Shown one piece after another: positions 1 through 8,519 of a DNA stretch of 44,034 nt; within the stretch, counting starts at the first letter, position 1; each line of letters opens with the position of its first letter. A program made the translations under genes and the position numbers. The notes under the pieces were generated by a model. It did not search any database. It saw nothing but the letters and a program-made list of their open reading frames with translations, and had not been told where the DNA came from. The stretch is from Bacillota bacterium. GTDB taxonomy: Bacteria; Bacillota; Clostridia; Lachnospirales; Lachnospiraceae. The stretch covers positions 1-44,034 of the forward strand of contig JAEWPN010000222.1 of the NCBI GenBank assembly GCA_023399455.1. Reading direction: 5' to 3'.

Positions 1-2
1 AG

Positions 3-596
3 TTAGGCGTAAATATGGTAACTACTTTTATCGGCAGAGACCAACATAAAACCGTAGAAGAGAATCTGAATATATTCGCGGATATATGGAAACCGATTAT
101 GGCATTTGCAGAAGAAAACAAGGTGAAAATTGCAATCGAAAATTGTCCCATGTTATTTGGCCCGGAGCAGTGGCCGGGTGGGCAGAATCTTGCTTCCACA
201 CCTGAGATTTGGAGAAAAATGTTCGAGCTGATACCCAGCGATTATTTGGGAATCAATTATGACCCTTCCCATTTCGTTTGGCAGATGATCGATTATATTA
301 AGCCTATTTATGAGTTTGCGGACAAGATATTTCATGTGCATTATAAAGACATTAAGCTGTATAAAGATCGCCTGGAGAAAGTAGGAAGCATGGCATATCC
401 GCTCGCTTATATGTCGCCGAAGCTCCCGGGACTGGGTGATGTGGATTGGGGAAAATATGTCAGTGCATTGTCCGACGTAGGATATGACGGCTATTCCTGC
501 ATAGAAGTCGAGGACAGGGCCTTTGAAGGAACGAGAGGAAATATTATAAAGAGTCTTAAGCTGAGCAAAAGATATATGGAACAGTTTGTTATATAA
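3..596 (+). CDS. Sugar phosphate isomerase/epimerase-like TIM-barrel protein (3' part)
   Basis: The reading frame is open from the first bases of the window, so the true start lies upstream; the first internal ATG is at 15. About 198 codons remain of a family usually 270-320 aa long. The product resembles xylose-isomerase-like TIM barrels (AP endonuclease 2 superfamily, IolE/sugar epimerase type). Visible metal-site motifs are IENCPM (Glu), DPSHF (Asp/His), FHVHYKD (His) and a late CIEVED (Glu), matching the usual Glu-Asp-His-Glu divalent-metal centre. It is likely cytosolic and acts on a sugar or polyol derivative; the substrate cannot be read from the sequence. A terminator-like hairpin follows at 651-676. 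Confidence 0.8.
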   Translation, partial: LGVNMVTTFIGRDQHKTVEENLNIFADIWKPIMAFAEENKVKIAIENCPMLFGPEQWPGGQNLASTPEIWRKMFELIPSDYLGINYDPSHFVWQMIDYIKPIYEFADKIFHVHYKDIKLYKDRLEKVGSMAYPLAYMSPKLPGLGDVDWGKYVSALSDVGYDGYSCIEVEDRAFEGTRGNIIKSLKLSKRYMEQFVI

Positions 597-650
597 ATCT
601 GAATCAGAGGTAAATATTAAAAACATTTATTTTATATATTCGTACTTGAA

Positions 651-676
651 AATGGGCCGTTTCGGCTCATTTTTGT
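651..676 (+). terminator. Intrinsic terminator after the isomerase-like gene
   Basis: An 8-bp stem with one G-T pair (ATGGGCCG / CGGCTCAT), a TTT loop and a short T run follow the stop codon by about 55 bp. Confidence 0.6.
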
Positions 677-684
677 TGTCTTAT

Positions 685-975
685 AGGATTAGGATGTCAA
701 AAGGTCCTTTTTAAAAATATTCGAGTCAATATGCCCGAAACAAAAAGAAAGACTGTGCCTATGAAAATATTTAGAAGTTCTTTCTCTGGACATTTGTGCC
801 ATAACAGAAAACAAAACTGTTTGAGCGCAGCGAGTTTTTTGGTTTCTGTTATGTTTGGTTCAAATGGACTGAGAATTAGAACTTCTTATATATTGGAATT
901 CGGCGCAGGAGTCTTTTTGTTTTGGGCATATTGTCTAGAGACGTTCGCGAAAAGGACCTTTTGACACCCTAATTC
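685..975. repeat. Giant imperfect palindrome, about 290 bp (MITE-like or structured RNA element)
   Basis: The two halves are inverted copies along their whole length. The outer arms (GATGTCAAAAGGTCC on the left; the inverted copy ends with GGACCTTTTGACACC) are almost identical over about 24 bp. Pairing then continues through the CAATATGCCC / GGGCATATTG, AGAAGTTCT / AGAACTTCT and CATAACAGAAA / TTTCTGTTATG segments to a central loop near 825. The flanks carry a possible direct repeat TCTTAT (679-684 and 974-979), as a transposition footprint would. No transposase is present. Together with the terminator at 651-676 this fills the 468-bp gap between genes. Confidence 0.8.
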
Positions 976-1064
976 TTATTGGATAGCACGTCCTTAGTAT
1001 ATTGCATCGAATGTCTGTTTGGTATATAATAATATATAATATCTAAACGGGAAGGGGAAGAGAT

Positions 1065-1907
1065 ATGGGAACTATCGATAAAAGTGATTTGTATTATGAA
1101 GTTTACGGCGAAGGGCTTCCGCTTGTGATGCTGCATGGATGGGGGGTGGACCGCCGTATACTATCCCACTGTATAGAGCCTATGCTTGCCGGGTATCCTA
1201 TGCCTGTTCAGCGGATTTATATCGATTTGCCGGGTATGGGCCGGTCGCCGGCGGCGCCGCATATCCGCACGTCCGATCACGTTTTGGATGCATTGGCGGC
1301 GCTTTTGGACGAACTGATACCAGGGCAGCGTTTTCTGCTTATGGGTGAGTCGTACGGCGGATATCTGGCCCGGGGCATGGTAAGGCAGCGTGCATCTCAA
1401 ATCGCCGGACTCATACTGCTTTGTCCGCTCATCATTCCCGGAAATCGTCAGGGGAATGTGGAGCCGCTGCGCGTGATGGAAAAGGACGAGGCCTTTTTGA
1501 GTACGCTCAGTGCGCAGGACAGGGCAAGTTTTGAATATTTAAATGTAATACTTACTGAAAACGTCTGGAACCGCTTCCGTGATGATATATTGGAGGCACT
1601 GCAGCACCAGAACACCCATTTTCTCCAGTCGCTGGACGGAGCATTTTCTTTTGACGCGGATGAACTGGAAAGGCCTTTTGCAGCACCGTGTCTGATACTC
1701 ACAGGCAGACAGGATACCGAGGTTGGATGGCGCGATCAATTCAGGCTCATGGATATCTACCCTAATGCCACGTTTGCTGTACTCAACCGTGCGGGCCATA
1801 ACCTGCAAATTGAGCAGCCTGAGCAATTTCTGTCGATCCTGATTCATTGGCTTAGCGACAATATGGAGCTATTTGGGGAATTCCCGAAAGATGATACAAT
1901 TGTCTGA
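1065..1907 (+). CDS. Alpha/beta hydrolase
   Basis: A 280-aa alpha/beta-fold hydrolase of the usual length. An oxyanion-region HGWG is at residues 24-27 and the nucleophile elbow GESYGG puts the catalytic Ser at about 96. A late GRQD (Asp) and AGHNLQ (His) complete the triad. There is no signal peptide, so it is cytosolic. The start is supported by a purine-rich GGGAAGGGGAAG just upstream of the ATG. A TATAAT-like box lies near 1023. The family covers esterases, lipases and C-C hydrolases; neighbours do not reveal the substrate. The LUD protein follows 54 bp later and may be co-transcribed. Confidence 0.85.
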   Translation: MGTIDKSDLYYEVYGEGLPLVMLHGWGVDRRILSHCIEPMLAGYPMPVQRIYIDLPGMGRSPAAPHIRTSDHVLDALAALLDELIPGQRFLLMGESYGGYLARGMVRQRASQIAGLILLCPLIIPGNRQGNVEPLRVMEKDEAFLSTLSAQDRASFEYLNVILTENVWNRFRDDILEALQHQNTHFLQSLDGAFSFDADELERPFAAPCLILTGRQDTEVGWRDQFRLMDIYPNATFAVLNRAGHNLQIEQPEQFLSILIHWLSDNMELFGEFPKDDTIV

Positions 1908-1961
1908 AGAAAGAAACAGTCGTGAAAAACGAAAATTACTGTGACGGAAGGGCGATAATAC

Positions 1962-2603
1962 ATGGATGGAAATATTTCATGGTTTATAAATAAACAAGTT
2001 GAAAAAGTGATAAACGGATTAGAAAAGCATAATATGAAAGGAATCTTTGTAAAGGATGAAGAGGAATTAATAGAAATATTAAAAGAATTCATTCAGGAGG
2101 ATTCTGTTGTTGGAACAGGCGATTCCATTACTCTTCTGGAAACCGGAGTTTTAGATTTTCTGCGTGAAGGAAACTATATTTTCCTGGATAAATACAGGGA
2201 CGGAATTACGAGCGAAGAAAAACGGCAGATTTATATACAGAATTTCTCGGCAGACACGTTCCTTTGCAGCACGAATGCTTTGACGGAAGAGGGAGAACTT
2301 TATAACATCGACGGGAATGGAAGCAGAGTGGCCCCAATGATATATGGACCGAAGCAAGTCATAATAGTTGCCGGAATAAATAAACTGGTTAAAAATCTCG
2401 AAGAGGCGGAAAGAAGGGTTAGAAATTATGCCGCGCCTATTGATGCGAAGAGGTTAGGGAAGGACACGCCATGCACTAAGCTGGGGCATTGTGTGGATTG
2501 TAAAAGTCCGGATAGGATATGCAATGATTTTGTGACCATAACAAGACAGTTTGTTAAGGATAGGATAAAGGTAATTATTGTGGCGAAGCAGCTGGGATAT
2601 TAA
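1962..2603 (+). CDS. LUD domain-containing protein (LutC/DUF162-like)
   Basis: A 213-aa protein with the pattern of the LUD (lactate utilisation) family: an N-terminal helical part, the motif VVGTGDSITL (about residues 48-57), a central CSTNALTEEGEL segment typical of the family, and a C-terminal Cys-rich stretch (TPCTKLGHCVDCKSPDRIC). LUD proteins such as LutC take part in lactate or other redox metabolism, but many clostridial stand-alone members have no assigned role, and no LutA or LutB partner is seen here. It is followed directly by a terminator at 2621-2653. Confidence 0.85.
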   Translation: MDGNISWFINKQVEKVINGLEKHNMKGIFVKDEEELIEILKEFIQEDSVVGTGDSITLLETGVLDFLREGNYIFLDKYRDGITSEEKRQIYIQNFSADTFLCSTNALTEEGELYNIDGNGSRVAPMIYGPKQVIIVAGINKLVKNLEEAERRVRNYAAPIDAKRLGKDTPCTKLGHCVDCKSPDRICNDFVTITRQFVKDRIKVIIVAKQLGY

Positions 2604-2620
2604 GTTATCTTCTTATAAAG

Positions 2621-2653
2621 AGAATATGACATGCTATTGTCATATTCTTTTTG
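2621..2653 (+). terminator. Intrinsic terminator
   Basis: An 11-bp perfect stem AGAATATGACA / TGTCATATTCT with a 6-nt loop, followed by TTTTTG. It closes the LUD gene. Confidence 0.8.
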
Positions 2654-2682
2654 TTATACTCTTCAAAAAGGAGGGAATGTTC

Positions 2683-3723
2683 ATGGATAAAATAAATAAT
2701 GATGAGAGCAGATACGGAGAATCTCATACTTCGTCTGTGTGGCATGTGGTCGATGTCATTGATTATGGGGAGCAGAAGATAATAAACGGATTGCCGCAGT
2801 TTGGGTTTCATGATTATACCGGTGCCTGCTATATCGCAGAATATCACAGAAACTTTATAGGATTACTTGACGATGGCGGCGCTGCATGGACGGCAGGAGC
2901 CACAGACCCGGAACTTGCTCCCGTACACTTTAGCGTTTCGCTGACACAGCCTAAATATATTTCAAGGGCATTTCAGCATAATACCCTGCTTGTTTCCGAA
3001 GATAGGTACATATATCAAATGGACTTATCCACGAACTGTTTCACTGCCCTTATTGATAAGGAGGAAGCCGGAATTGTCGATATAGGGAATTGTATCTATG
3101 ACCACAACGATGATATATGGGTAAATGACATCAGGGGATTCCGGATTTTTCATTTCAGCTATGATGGTACGCTGATTGAAACGATAGGAAAAAAGGAAGC
3201 CGGATTTCAAAAAGGAACAGTACCTTATGATCAGGCGTCCTTCCACTGGATATATGATATGAGATTGGGGGCTGACGGAAATCTTTATGTTCTTGACAGC
3301 AGAAACTATGCGGTCCGCAAGATTGACCCTGAGGCCAAAACAGTGACTACAATTTGCGGGGACGGAACAGGCGGATATTGCGGCGACGGCGGCGATGCAC
3401 GATATGCCCGCCTTGGAGCCGGGGCCGATCCGGCGGAAGTATTCGACGGTCCCTGGTCTTTGTCGGTGGATGAAAAGAATAACATAATCATCGGAGATAC
3501 ATATAACCGGGCGATTAGGGTTATTCAGGCCGATACGAATATCATTACGACCGTAGCGGATGCGAGCAATACAACAGCCGACGGTAAGAGGGCCGGCTTT
3601 GAGAAAATATGCGGTATGGGCTATTGGAACGGAATGCTGTATATTCCTGATTGGAGAGAGGAAACTCCCAATACCTTCATTATCCTGCAGAATAAAAGCA
3701 GGGCCTTTCCCAATCATAATTAG
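2683..3723 (+). CDS. Six-bladed beta-propeller protein (NHL/SMP-30-like)
   Basis: The start at 2683 is chosen because AAAAAGGAGGG sits 8-10 nt upstream; longer in-frame starts reach back into the terminator. The 346-aa product has repeated blade motifs such as DGNLYVLDSRNYAVRKID and NNIIIGDTYNRAIRVI, plus a Gly/Asp-rich loop (CGDGTGGYCGDGG), which are characteristic of NHL-type propellers. No signal peptide is seen, so it is probably cytosolic. It could be a lactonase-like enzyme or a binding scaffold; no catalytic set is recognised. It converges on the metal-transport operon across a bidirectional terminator. Confidence 0.75.
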   Translation: MDKINNDESRYGESHTSSVWHVVDVIDYGEQKIINGLPQFGFHDYTGACYIAEYHRNFIGLLDDGGAAWTAGATDPELAPVHFSVSLTQPKYISRAFQHNTLLVSEDRYIYQMDLSTNCFTALIDKEEAGIVDIGNCIYDHNDDIWVNDIRGFRIFHFSYDGTLIETIGKKEAGFQKGTVPYDQASFHWIYDMRLGADGNLYVLDSRNYAVRKIDPEAKTVTTICGDGTGGYCGDGGDARYARLGAGADPAEVFDGPWSLSVDEKNNIIIGDTYNRAIRVIQADTNIITTVADASNTTADGKRAGFEKICGMGYWNGMLYIPDWREETPNTFIILQNKSRAFPNHN

Positions 3724-3791
3724 ACGGGACGGGCGGCCTGTTCCCCTGATTTGCCCTTTACCGGAAAATTACATGTAAGCAAAAAATAAAC

Positions 3792-3832
3792 CAGTGCCTT
3801 TCTTGAATTAAAAAAGGCACTGACTTTTTTGA
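3792..3832. terminator. Bidirectional terminator between convergent genes
   Basis: A stem CAGTGCCTTT / AAAGGCACTG has A-rich and T-rich flanks on both sides. It serves the propeller gene on the plus strand and the end of the metal-transport operon on the minus strand. Confidence 0.8.
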
Positions 3833-3840
3833 TAGAAATA

Positions 3841-4959
3841 TTATTTTGAGAAAAGTGAGTTATAATTATGAATGCTTGCACTGCGACCTTCGTCTGTCAG
3901 CTTTGTTAAACCGTCTGACAGCTTAATGTAGCCTTCATGCTCTAATAACTTGATAATTTTTGATGTGAATTCGACCGTCCAGTGCAGATGTGCCGGTATA
4001 GTATTAACGCCTGCTTTTGAATCTTCTTCAGCACTGGACTCATGGTTAAACAGGTGAAAAAGAAGCATTGTTTTAGCAAACTCAATTTTCTGTGTCCTGC
4101 GTCTGAGCAATGAACCAACCAGTCCTCTGCGGGGAGCAAAAATAAAAACGGCCAGAAAAACCAATCCGGTCACCACTGCCATGCTGCCGGCGATGGAGAC
4201 ATCAAACATTGTTGCGGCCTGATAACCGAGGACGCCGTTGACGGCTCCGATCCCGCCGCTTAAGATCAGCATATGTTTGAGATCGTCCGTCAGCAAATAA
4301 GCCGTTACCGGAGGTCCGATCATAAAGGCTACGACCAGCACCGAGCCCACCGCCTGAAATGCGCCGACGGTAGTCAGGGATACAAGCGTCATTAAGCCAT
4401 AGTGCATCAAGGCCGGAGAGAAACCCAATACCGCGGCGAGCATGGGGTCAAAGGTCGCTGCCTTCAATTCCTTAAAGAATATAATAATGGCGCTAAGATT
4501 GATCAGTAACAGTATCCCGGTTGTGTAGATTGCCTTCGCACCAATGTCTTTGCCGCCGATGACCATGCGGTCGAAGGGGGCGAAGGCCAGCTCTCCCAAA
4601 AGCACTGAATCGGTATCCAGGTGAACGGAACCGGCGTAGCGGGTAATCAGGATGATGGCGATGGAAAAGAGCAGCGGAAAAACCACACCGATGGCGGCAT
4701 CTTCTGCCAGGAGCCGGGTCCTGCTCAGCATTTCCGTCAGCCAGACGGTCATAACACCCATTAACGCCGCACCCGCAATGAGCAGTGGGGAGGAAAGGTC
4801 ATAGGTGACGAAAAAAGCAAGCACTATCCCTAACAGTATCGTATGGGTAATGGAGTCAGACATCATAGACATCTTACGGAGTACCAGAAAAACTCCGGGA
4901 AGAGCACAAGCTACCGCCACAATGACAGCAATGATTTGAATTTCAATTTGAGGGGACAT
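3841..4959 (-). CDS. Metal ABC transporter permease with C-terminal winged-helix-like tail
   Basis: The start at 4959 is supported by AAGGAGG 9 nt upstream; the first 17 bp overlap the end of the preceding permease, so the two are translationally coupled. The 372-aa product has an ABC-3 (MntB/ZnuB/TroC-type) permease over about residues 1-285. An 85-residue soluble tail follows, including HWTVEFTSKIIKLLEHEGYI and LTDEGR, which reads like a DtxR-type winged helix. Permease-DtxR combinations are known in the YtgC/MntC group (chlamydial YtgCR, bacillar MntC). It would form the membrane channel with the neighbouring permease. The tail could sense metal or be a degenerate domain; no DNA-binding role is shown. 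Confidence 0.85.
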   Translation of the reverse strand: MSPQIEIQIIAVIVAVACALPGVFLVLRKMSMMSDSITHTILLGIVLAFFVTYDLSSPLLIAGAALMGVMTVWLTEMLSRTRLLAEDAAIGVVFPLLFSIAIILITRYAGSVHLDTDSVLLGELAFAPFDRMVIGGKDIGAKAIYTTGILLLINLSAIIIFFKELKAATFDPMLAAVLGFSPALMHYGLMTLVSLTTVGAFQAVGSVLVVAFMIGPPVTAYLLTDDLKHMLILSGGIGAVNGVLGYQAATMFDVSIAGSMAVVTGLVFLAVFIFAPRRGLVGSLLRRRTQKIEFAKTMLLFHLFNHESSAEEDSKAGVNTIPAHLHWTVEFTSKIIKLLEHEGYIKLSDGLTKLTDEGRSASIHNYNSLFSK

Positions 4960-5866
4960 CCGGCTTACCTCCTTCCAGTTTATACAAAATTCTATTTCTC
5001 CTTCGCACATAAATCCGGTGCAGTATCCCTCTGCCCGGTGCAAACAGGACGCTGATGACTACTATGGTGCTGATACAAATCACGATAGCCGGGCCCGTGG
5101 GCAGCTTTGGCACGAGAGAACTGGCAGCAGTACCGATAACGCCTGATACGGCACCGAACAGCGCTGAGAGCATTACCATGATCCACAGTTTATTCGTCCA
5201 CTGACGGGCGGCAACGGCGGGGGTGATCAGCATGGCACTCATAAGGATCACGCCTACAGCCTGCAATCCTATAATGATTGCCAGTACGATCATAAACGAC
5301 AGCAGCAGATTCAGCCTTTTGGGTGAAAAGCCAAGACTCTGGGCAAAATCGGCATCAAAGGTAAAGAGCTTGAATTCCTTCCAGAACAAAAGTACCAGTG
5401 TCAGAAGCAGCAGGCCGCAGATTACCATCAGGAGGATATCCCGCTGCAAAAGTGTGGATGCCTGCCCGAAAATAAAGCGTTTGAGTCCGGCTTGGTTGGA
5501 GTTGGGAATCTTCTGTACATAGGTGAGCATTACCAGGCCCAATCCGAAAAAGACAGACATGACCAGAGCGAGGGCGCTGTCAAACTTCACACGGGTATAT
5601 CTCACAATGCTGACAATGAACAGCGTTGCAAGCAGACCGGAAATAAGAGCGCCTAACAGCAGAATTTCCGTATTTTTGCTTCCCAATAGAACAAAAGCCA
5701 TGACCACACCGGGCAGCGCAGAATGCGATATCCCGTCTCCCAAAAGGCTCTGCTTTCTCAAGACTGCAAAGCTGCCCAACACTCCGCTGATCAGTCCCAA
5801 AAGAGCGGACCCGAGAGCGACCGTTTGAAAGGTATAGTCTGAAAACAAAGCAATTACACTGTTCAT
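4943..5866 (-). CDS. Metal ABC transporter permease
   Basis: A 307-aa ABC-3 family integral membrane protein with eight or so hydrophobic segments (for example VLGSFAVLRKQSLLGDGISH near the N terminus, typical of Mn/Zn permeases). The ATG at 5866 lies 1 nt after the stop codon of the ATPase gene and 11 nt after AAGGAG; an alternative GTG at 5878 sits too close to that site. It is the first of two non-identical permeases, which probably pair to move Mn(II) or Fe(II) inward. Confidence 0.88.
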   Translation of the reverse strand: MNSVIALFSDYTFQTVALGSALLGLISGVLGSFAVLRKQSLLGDGISHSALPGVVMAFVLLGSKNTEILLLGALISGLLATLFIVSIVRYTRVKFDSALALVMSVFFGLGLVMLTYVQKIPNSNQAGLKRFIFGQASTLLQRDILLMVICGLLLLTLVLLFWKEFKLFTFDADFAQSLGFSPKRLNLLLSFMIVLAIIIGLQAVGVILMSAMLITPAVAARQWTNKLWIMVMLSALFGAVSGVIGTAASSLVPKLPTGPAIVICISTIVVISVLFAPGRGILHRIYVRRRNRILYKLEGGKPDVPSN

Positions 5867-5867
5867 A

Positions 5868-6620
5868 TCACACCACACTCCTTAGAAGAGCGGCGCAGTT
5901 GTGATAGGTTTTCTTCAGATTTTCTTCATGGAATACCTCCTCCACAGGTCCGCTTGCAACTACGCGAAGATTGATCAGGGTTACCCAGTCGAAATAATCC
6001 GGAACCGTCTGTAAATCATGGTGAACAACCACTACGGTTTTGCCTTGATCTTTCAACTCCTTTAGAAGGGCAACGATGGCCTTTTCCGTTTGGGCATCAA
6101 CGCCCTTAAAAGGTTCATCCATAAAGTAGACTTCAGCCTCCTGGGCTAAAGCACGGGCGAGAAATACTCGCTGCTGCTGACCGCCGGAGAGCTGGCTGAT
6201 TTGCCTGGAAGCATAATCCTGCATGCCTACTTTTGCCAGTGTTTGTTTTGTCAGTTCTATATCTGATTTGCGGGGGCGGCGAATCCATCCCAGCTTGCCG
6301 TAGCATCCCATCAGGACAACATCCTGTACCGTAGCCGGGAAATCCCAGTCTACACTGCCGCTTTGAGGCACATAACCAATCTGGTTTTTCAGGGTCCGTA
6401 TACCGCCGTTTCCGTCAAGAAAGTGAACCGCTCCGGTAACCGGCTTCAAAAGTCCCAGCATAGCTTTTATCAAGGTCGTCTTACCTGCTCCGTTAGGGCC
6501 TATTACTGCCATCAATTTGCCTTTTGGGATCTTCAAGTCGATATCCCAAAGCACCGGCTTGGCGTCATAAGCTACCGTAAGGTCCTCTACCTCCACTGCA
6601 TAATTTTGTTGTATTTTCAT
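5868..6620 (-). CDS. Metal ABC transporter ATP-binding protein
   Basis: A 250-aa ABC ATPase. Walker A GPNGAGKTT (about residues 40-48), the signature LSGGQQQR and Walker B VYFMDEPF are all intact, and the H-loop is in VVVVHHDL. The ATG at 6620 is preceded by GGGAGGAAA; the GTG at 6635 lies within that ribosome site and is unlikely. It is most like the MntB/ZnuC/TroB group. It lies 14 bp after the binding-protein gene and nearly abuts the first permease, in one operon. Confidence 0.92.
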   Translation of the reverse strand: MKIQQNYAVEVEDLTVAYDAKPVLWDIDLKIPKGKLMAVIGPNGAGKTTLIKAMLGLLKPVTGAVHFLDGNGGIRTLKNQIGYVPQSGSVDWDFPATVQDVVLMGCYGKLGWIRRPRKSDIELTKQTLAKVGMQDYASRQISQLSGGQQQRVFLARALAQEAEVYFMDEPFKGVDAQTEKAIVALLKELKDQGKTVVVVHHDLQTVPDYFDWVTLINLRVVASGPVEEVFHEENLKKTYHNCAALLRSVV

Positions 6621-6634
6621 AATTTTTCCTCCCA

Positions 6635-7573
6635 CTATTTTAAAGCATCCACAATCGTATCAATATTTGCTTTTACGGTCAGAATATAAGTTTCGGCTCC
6701 TGAATCTGCGCCTCCCAGGGAGTCGGAATACAACTCTCCGCCTATGGCGACATCAAAGCCTTTTGCTTTTACTGCGGCTTGCAAGGCTTCAATGGTCTTA
6801 GGCGGTACGGAGGATTCCACAAAGATTGCCTTGATTTGTCTTTCTACAATGAAATCTGCCAGAGCACTCACATCGGACGTGCCCGCCTCTGCGTCGGTGC
6901 TGATTCCCTGCAGGCCCCTCACTTCAAATCCGTATGCTTTGCCGAAATATTGAAATGCATCATGAGCGGTAACCAGTACTCGCTGTGATTCCGGCAGCTC
7001 CGTCACACGATTGCGGATGTATGTATCCGTTTCATCCAACTCTTTCAAATAAGATTCTAAATTGGCTTCATAATCTGCTTTTCCTTCCGGATCAGCCTGA
7101 GTCAGCCCCTCCGCCACGGTCTTTGCCGCTTGCTTCCATAGGGAAACATCAAACCAAATATGGGGATCATGGACAGAACTGTCGTTTTCCCAAGTTAGAA
7201 GCATGGATTCATCCAATCCATTTTCAATACAAATGACAGCAGAACCCTGGGTGGACAGATTTTCAAATATTTCACCCATTTTCCCTTCGAGATGCAAACC
7301 GTTATATACTACGACATCTGCTTTCTGCATCAGAGAAACATCTCCTGCACTGGCTTGATACAAATGAGGATCGATGCCGGGTCCCATAAGACCATTGGCA
7401 GTGATGCGTTCGCCTCCGATTTCCTCTGCCAGATCGGTCAGCATGGTAGTAGTAGCGACTACATTCAATTTATCCGTCCCTGACTCTGCACTTTCTGCGG
7501 GAGCCGAGCAGCCCGCAAGTAATAATGTCAAACTTAGAACTGTGCCAAGAAGGCTTTTAATCTTATTGTTCAT
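6635..7573 (-). CDS. Metal-binding lipoprotein of a Mn/Fe ABC importer (TroA/PsaA-like)
   Basis: A 312-aa cluster A-I solute-binding protein. The start at 7573 has TAAGGAGG upstream. The signal peptide ends in the lipobox LLAGC, so the mature protein is anchored to the outer face of the membrane. Metal ligands expected for this family are visible in order: His in DPHLYQ, His in DPHIWFD, Glu in IFVESSVPP and Asp in LYSDSLGG. A His-His-Glu-Asp set is typical of Mn/Fe binders rather than Zn binders, and there is no His-rich loop, which also argues against zinc. Confidence 0.9.
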   Translation of the reverse strand: MNNKIKSLLGTVLSLTLLLAGCSAPAESAESGTDKLNVVATTTMLTDLAEEIGGERITANGLMGPGIDPHLYQASAGDVSLMQKADVVVYNGLHLEGKMGEIFENLSTQGSAVICIENGLDESMLLTWENDSSVHDPHIWFDVSLWKQAAKTVAEGLTQADPEGKADYEANLESYLKELDETDTYIRNRVTELPESQRVLVTAHDAFQYFGKAYGFEVRGLQGISTDAEAGTSDVSALADFIVERQIKAIFVESSVPPKTIEALQAAVKAKGFDVAIGGELYSDSLGGADSGAETYILTVKANIDTIVDALK

Positions 7574-7602
7574 GTGAATCCTCCTTAAAATTTTTTGTGT
7601 GA

Positions 7603-8256
7603 TCAATCTTCCGTCCGGTCTATATAGATTTGACGGGCGGCTTTGTAACTGATCTGAACATGTTTTCCGTCCAGATCAAGGGTAAGCGGTCCTTCATATG
7701 CGGCAGCCTCTACAATGCGAACGGAGCTCCCTATGGTAATACCGGCTTCCTGTAAATAGTCCAGCAATTCCTTTTCCTCTGTTACACGCCGGATATGAGA
7801 GACGGTACCGACGGGAAGCAGATCCAGGGTCTGCAGAGGGTGGTGGTGGATCTGACCGTCAGAATGAGGAATCTCGCTGCCATGTGGGCAGTACGCCGGA
7901 TAATTCAAGAATTTATCCAGCCGGGAAGTCAGGCGGGAAGGCGTAATGTGCTCCAGCAGCTCCGCATCTTCATGAGCCTCACTCCATGTATAACCAAGAT
8001 GGCGCATCAGAAATACCTCCCAGAGCCGGTGCCCGCGCACCAGTGAAATAGCAGCGCTCATTCCTTCCGCTGTCAGACGGGAACCCTTATAGGGCTCATA
8101 ATGAATAAGCCCTTCCCGCTTCAGCTTGCCGAGCATCTCCGTAACGGAGGCAGGCGCGATCTGCAAGGTTTCCGCAATCTGCTTATTGTTCACTAACTCC
8201 TCCATTCCGCCAAGTTTATAAATGGTTTTTAAATAATCCTCTTTATTTGGTGTCAT
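7603..8256 (-). CDS. DtxR-family metal-dependent repressor (three-domain)
   Basis: A 217-aa regulator with an N-terminal winged helix (about 1-60, KQIAETLQIAPASVTEMLGK as recognition region), a dimerisation/metal domain rich in ligands (RGHRLWEVF, EDAELLEHI) and a C-terminal SH3-like FeoA domain (about 140-217). The length fits IdeR/SloR-type rather than the short MntR. The ATG follows CGGAGGAAG. It is the first gene of the metal-uptake operon, 29 bp before the binding protein, and a palindromic operator lies in its own promoter. It therefore probably represses the operon when Mn(II) or Fe(II) is plentiful. Confidence 0.9.
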   Translation of the reverse strand: MTPNKEDYLKTIYKLGGMEELVNNKQIAETLQIAPASVTEMLGKLKREGLIHYEPYKGSRLTAEGMSAAISLVRGHRLWEVFLMRHLGYTWSEAHEDAELLEHITPSRLTSRLDKFLNYPAYCPHGSEIPHSDGQIHHHPLQTLDLLPVGTVSHIRRVTEEKELLDYLQEAGITIGSSVRIVEAAAYEGPLTLDLDGKHVQISYKAARQIYIDRTED

Positions 8257-8318
8257 TTTTTTCTTCCTCCGTTTTGAATAAACAATCCGTATGAATTTGG
8301 CTTAAGATGCAACAATAT

Positions 8319-8373
8319 ATTTAGGTATACCTAAATTTAATTAAATTATATACCTAAAATATAAAAACTGCAA
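8319..8373 (-). promoter_or_regulatory. Promoter and DtxR-type operator of the metal-uptake operon
   Basis: On the minus strand a -35 TTGCAG (8368-8373) and a consensus -10 TATAAT (8345-8350) are separated by exactly 17 bp. A perfect palindrome TTTAGGTATACCTAAA (8320-8335) lies just downstream over the start-site region. A second half-site TTTTAGGTATA overlaps the -10. TTAGG...CCTAA is the arm sequence of DtxR-family boxes. Binding there would block initiation. Confidence 0.85.
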
Positions 8374-8486
8374 GCGGTTTTTAAAAATCAATGAATTGAC
8401 TGTAAGAATTGTTAGGGATGGGAAATAACGTTTCCCTTGACTAATTTATGATGATTAATGGAATATGTTACGGATATGCCATAGAA

Positions 8487-8516
8487 AATAAAATAAGAGC
8501 AGGCATAAACCTGCTC
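8487..8516 (-). terminator. Intrinsic terminator (minus strand)
   Basis: Stem GAGCAGG / CCTGCTC followed on the minus strand by TTATTTTATTTT. It probably ends the transcript of the secreted-protein gene at 8659-9132. The stem is nearly the same as that of the terminator at 11219-11252. Confidence 0.6.
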
Positions 8517-8519
8517 CAA

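Noticed and set aside
731..964. 77-codon ORF on plus
   Set aside because: It lies inside the giant palindrome, has no ribosome site, and its sequence is explained by the inverted arms.
3025..3717. 230-codon ORF on the minus strand
   Set aside because: Antisense of the propeller gene, with no start signals and no domain.
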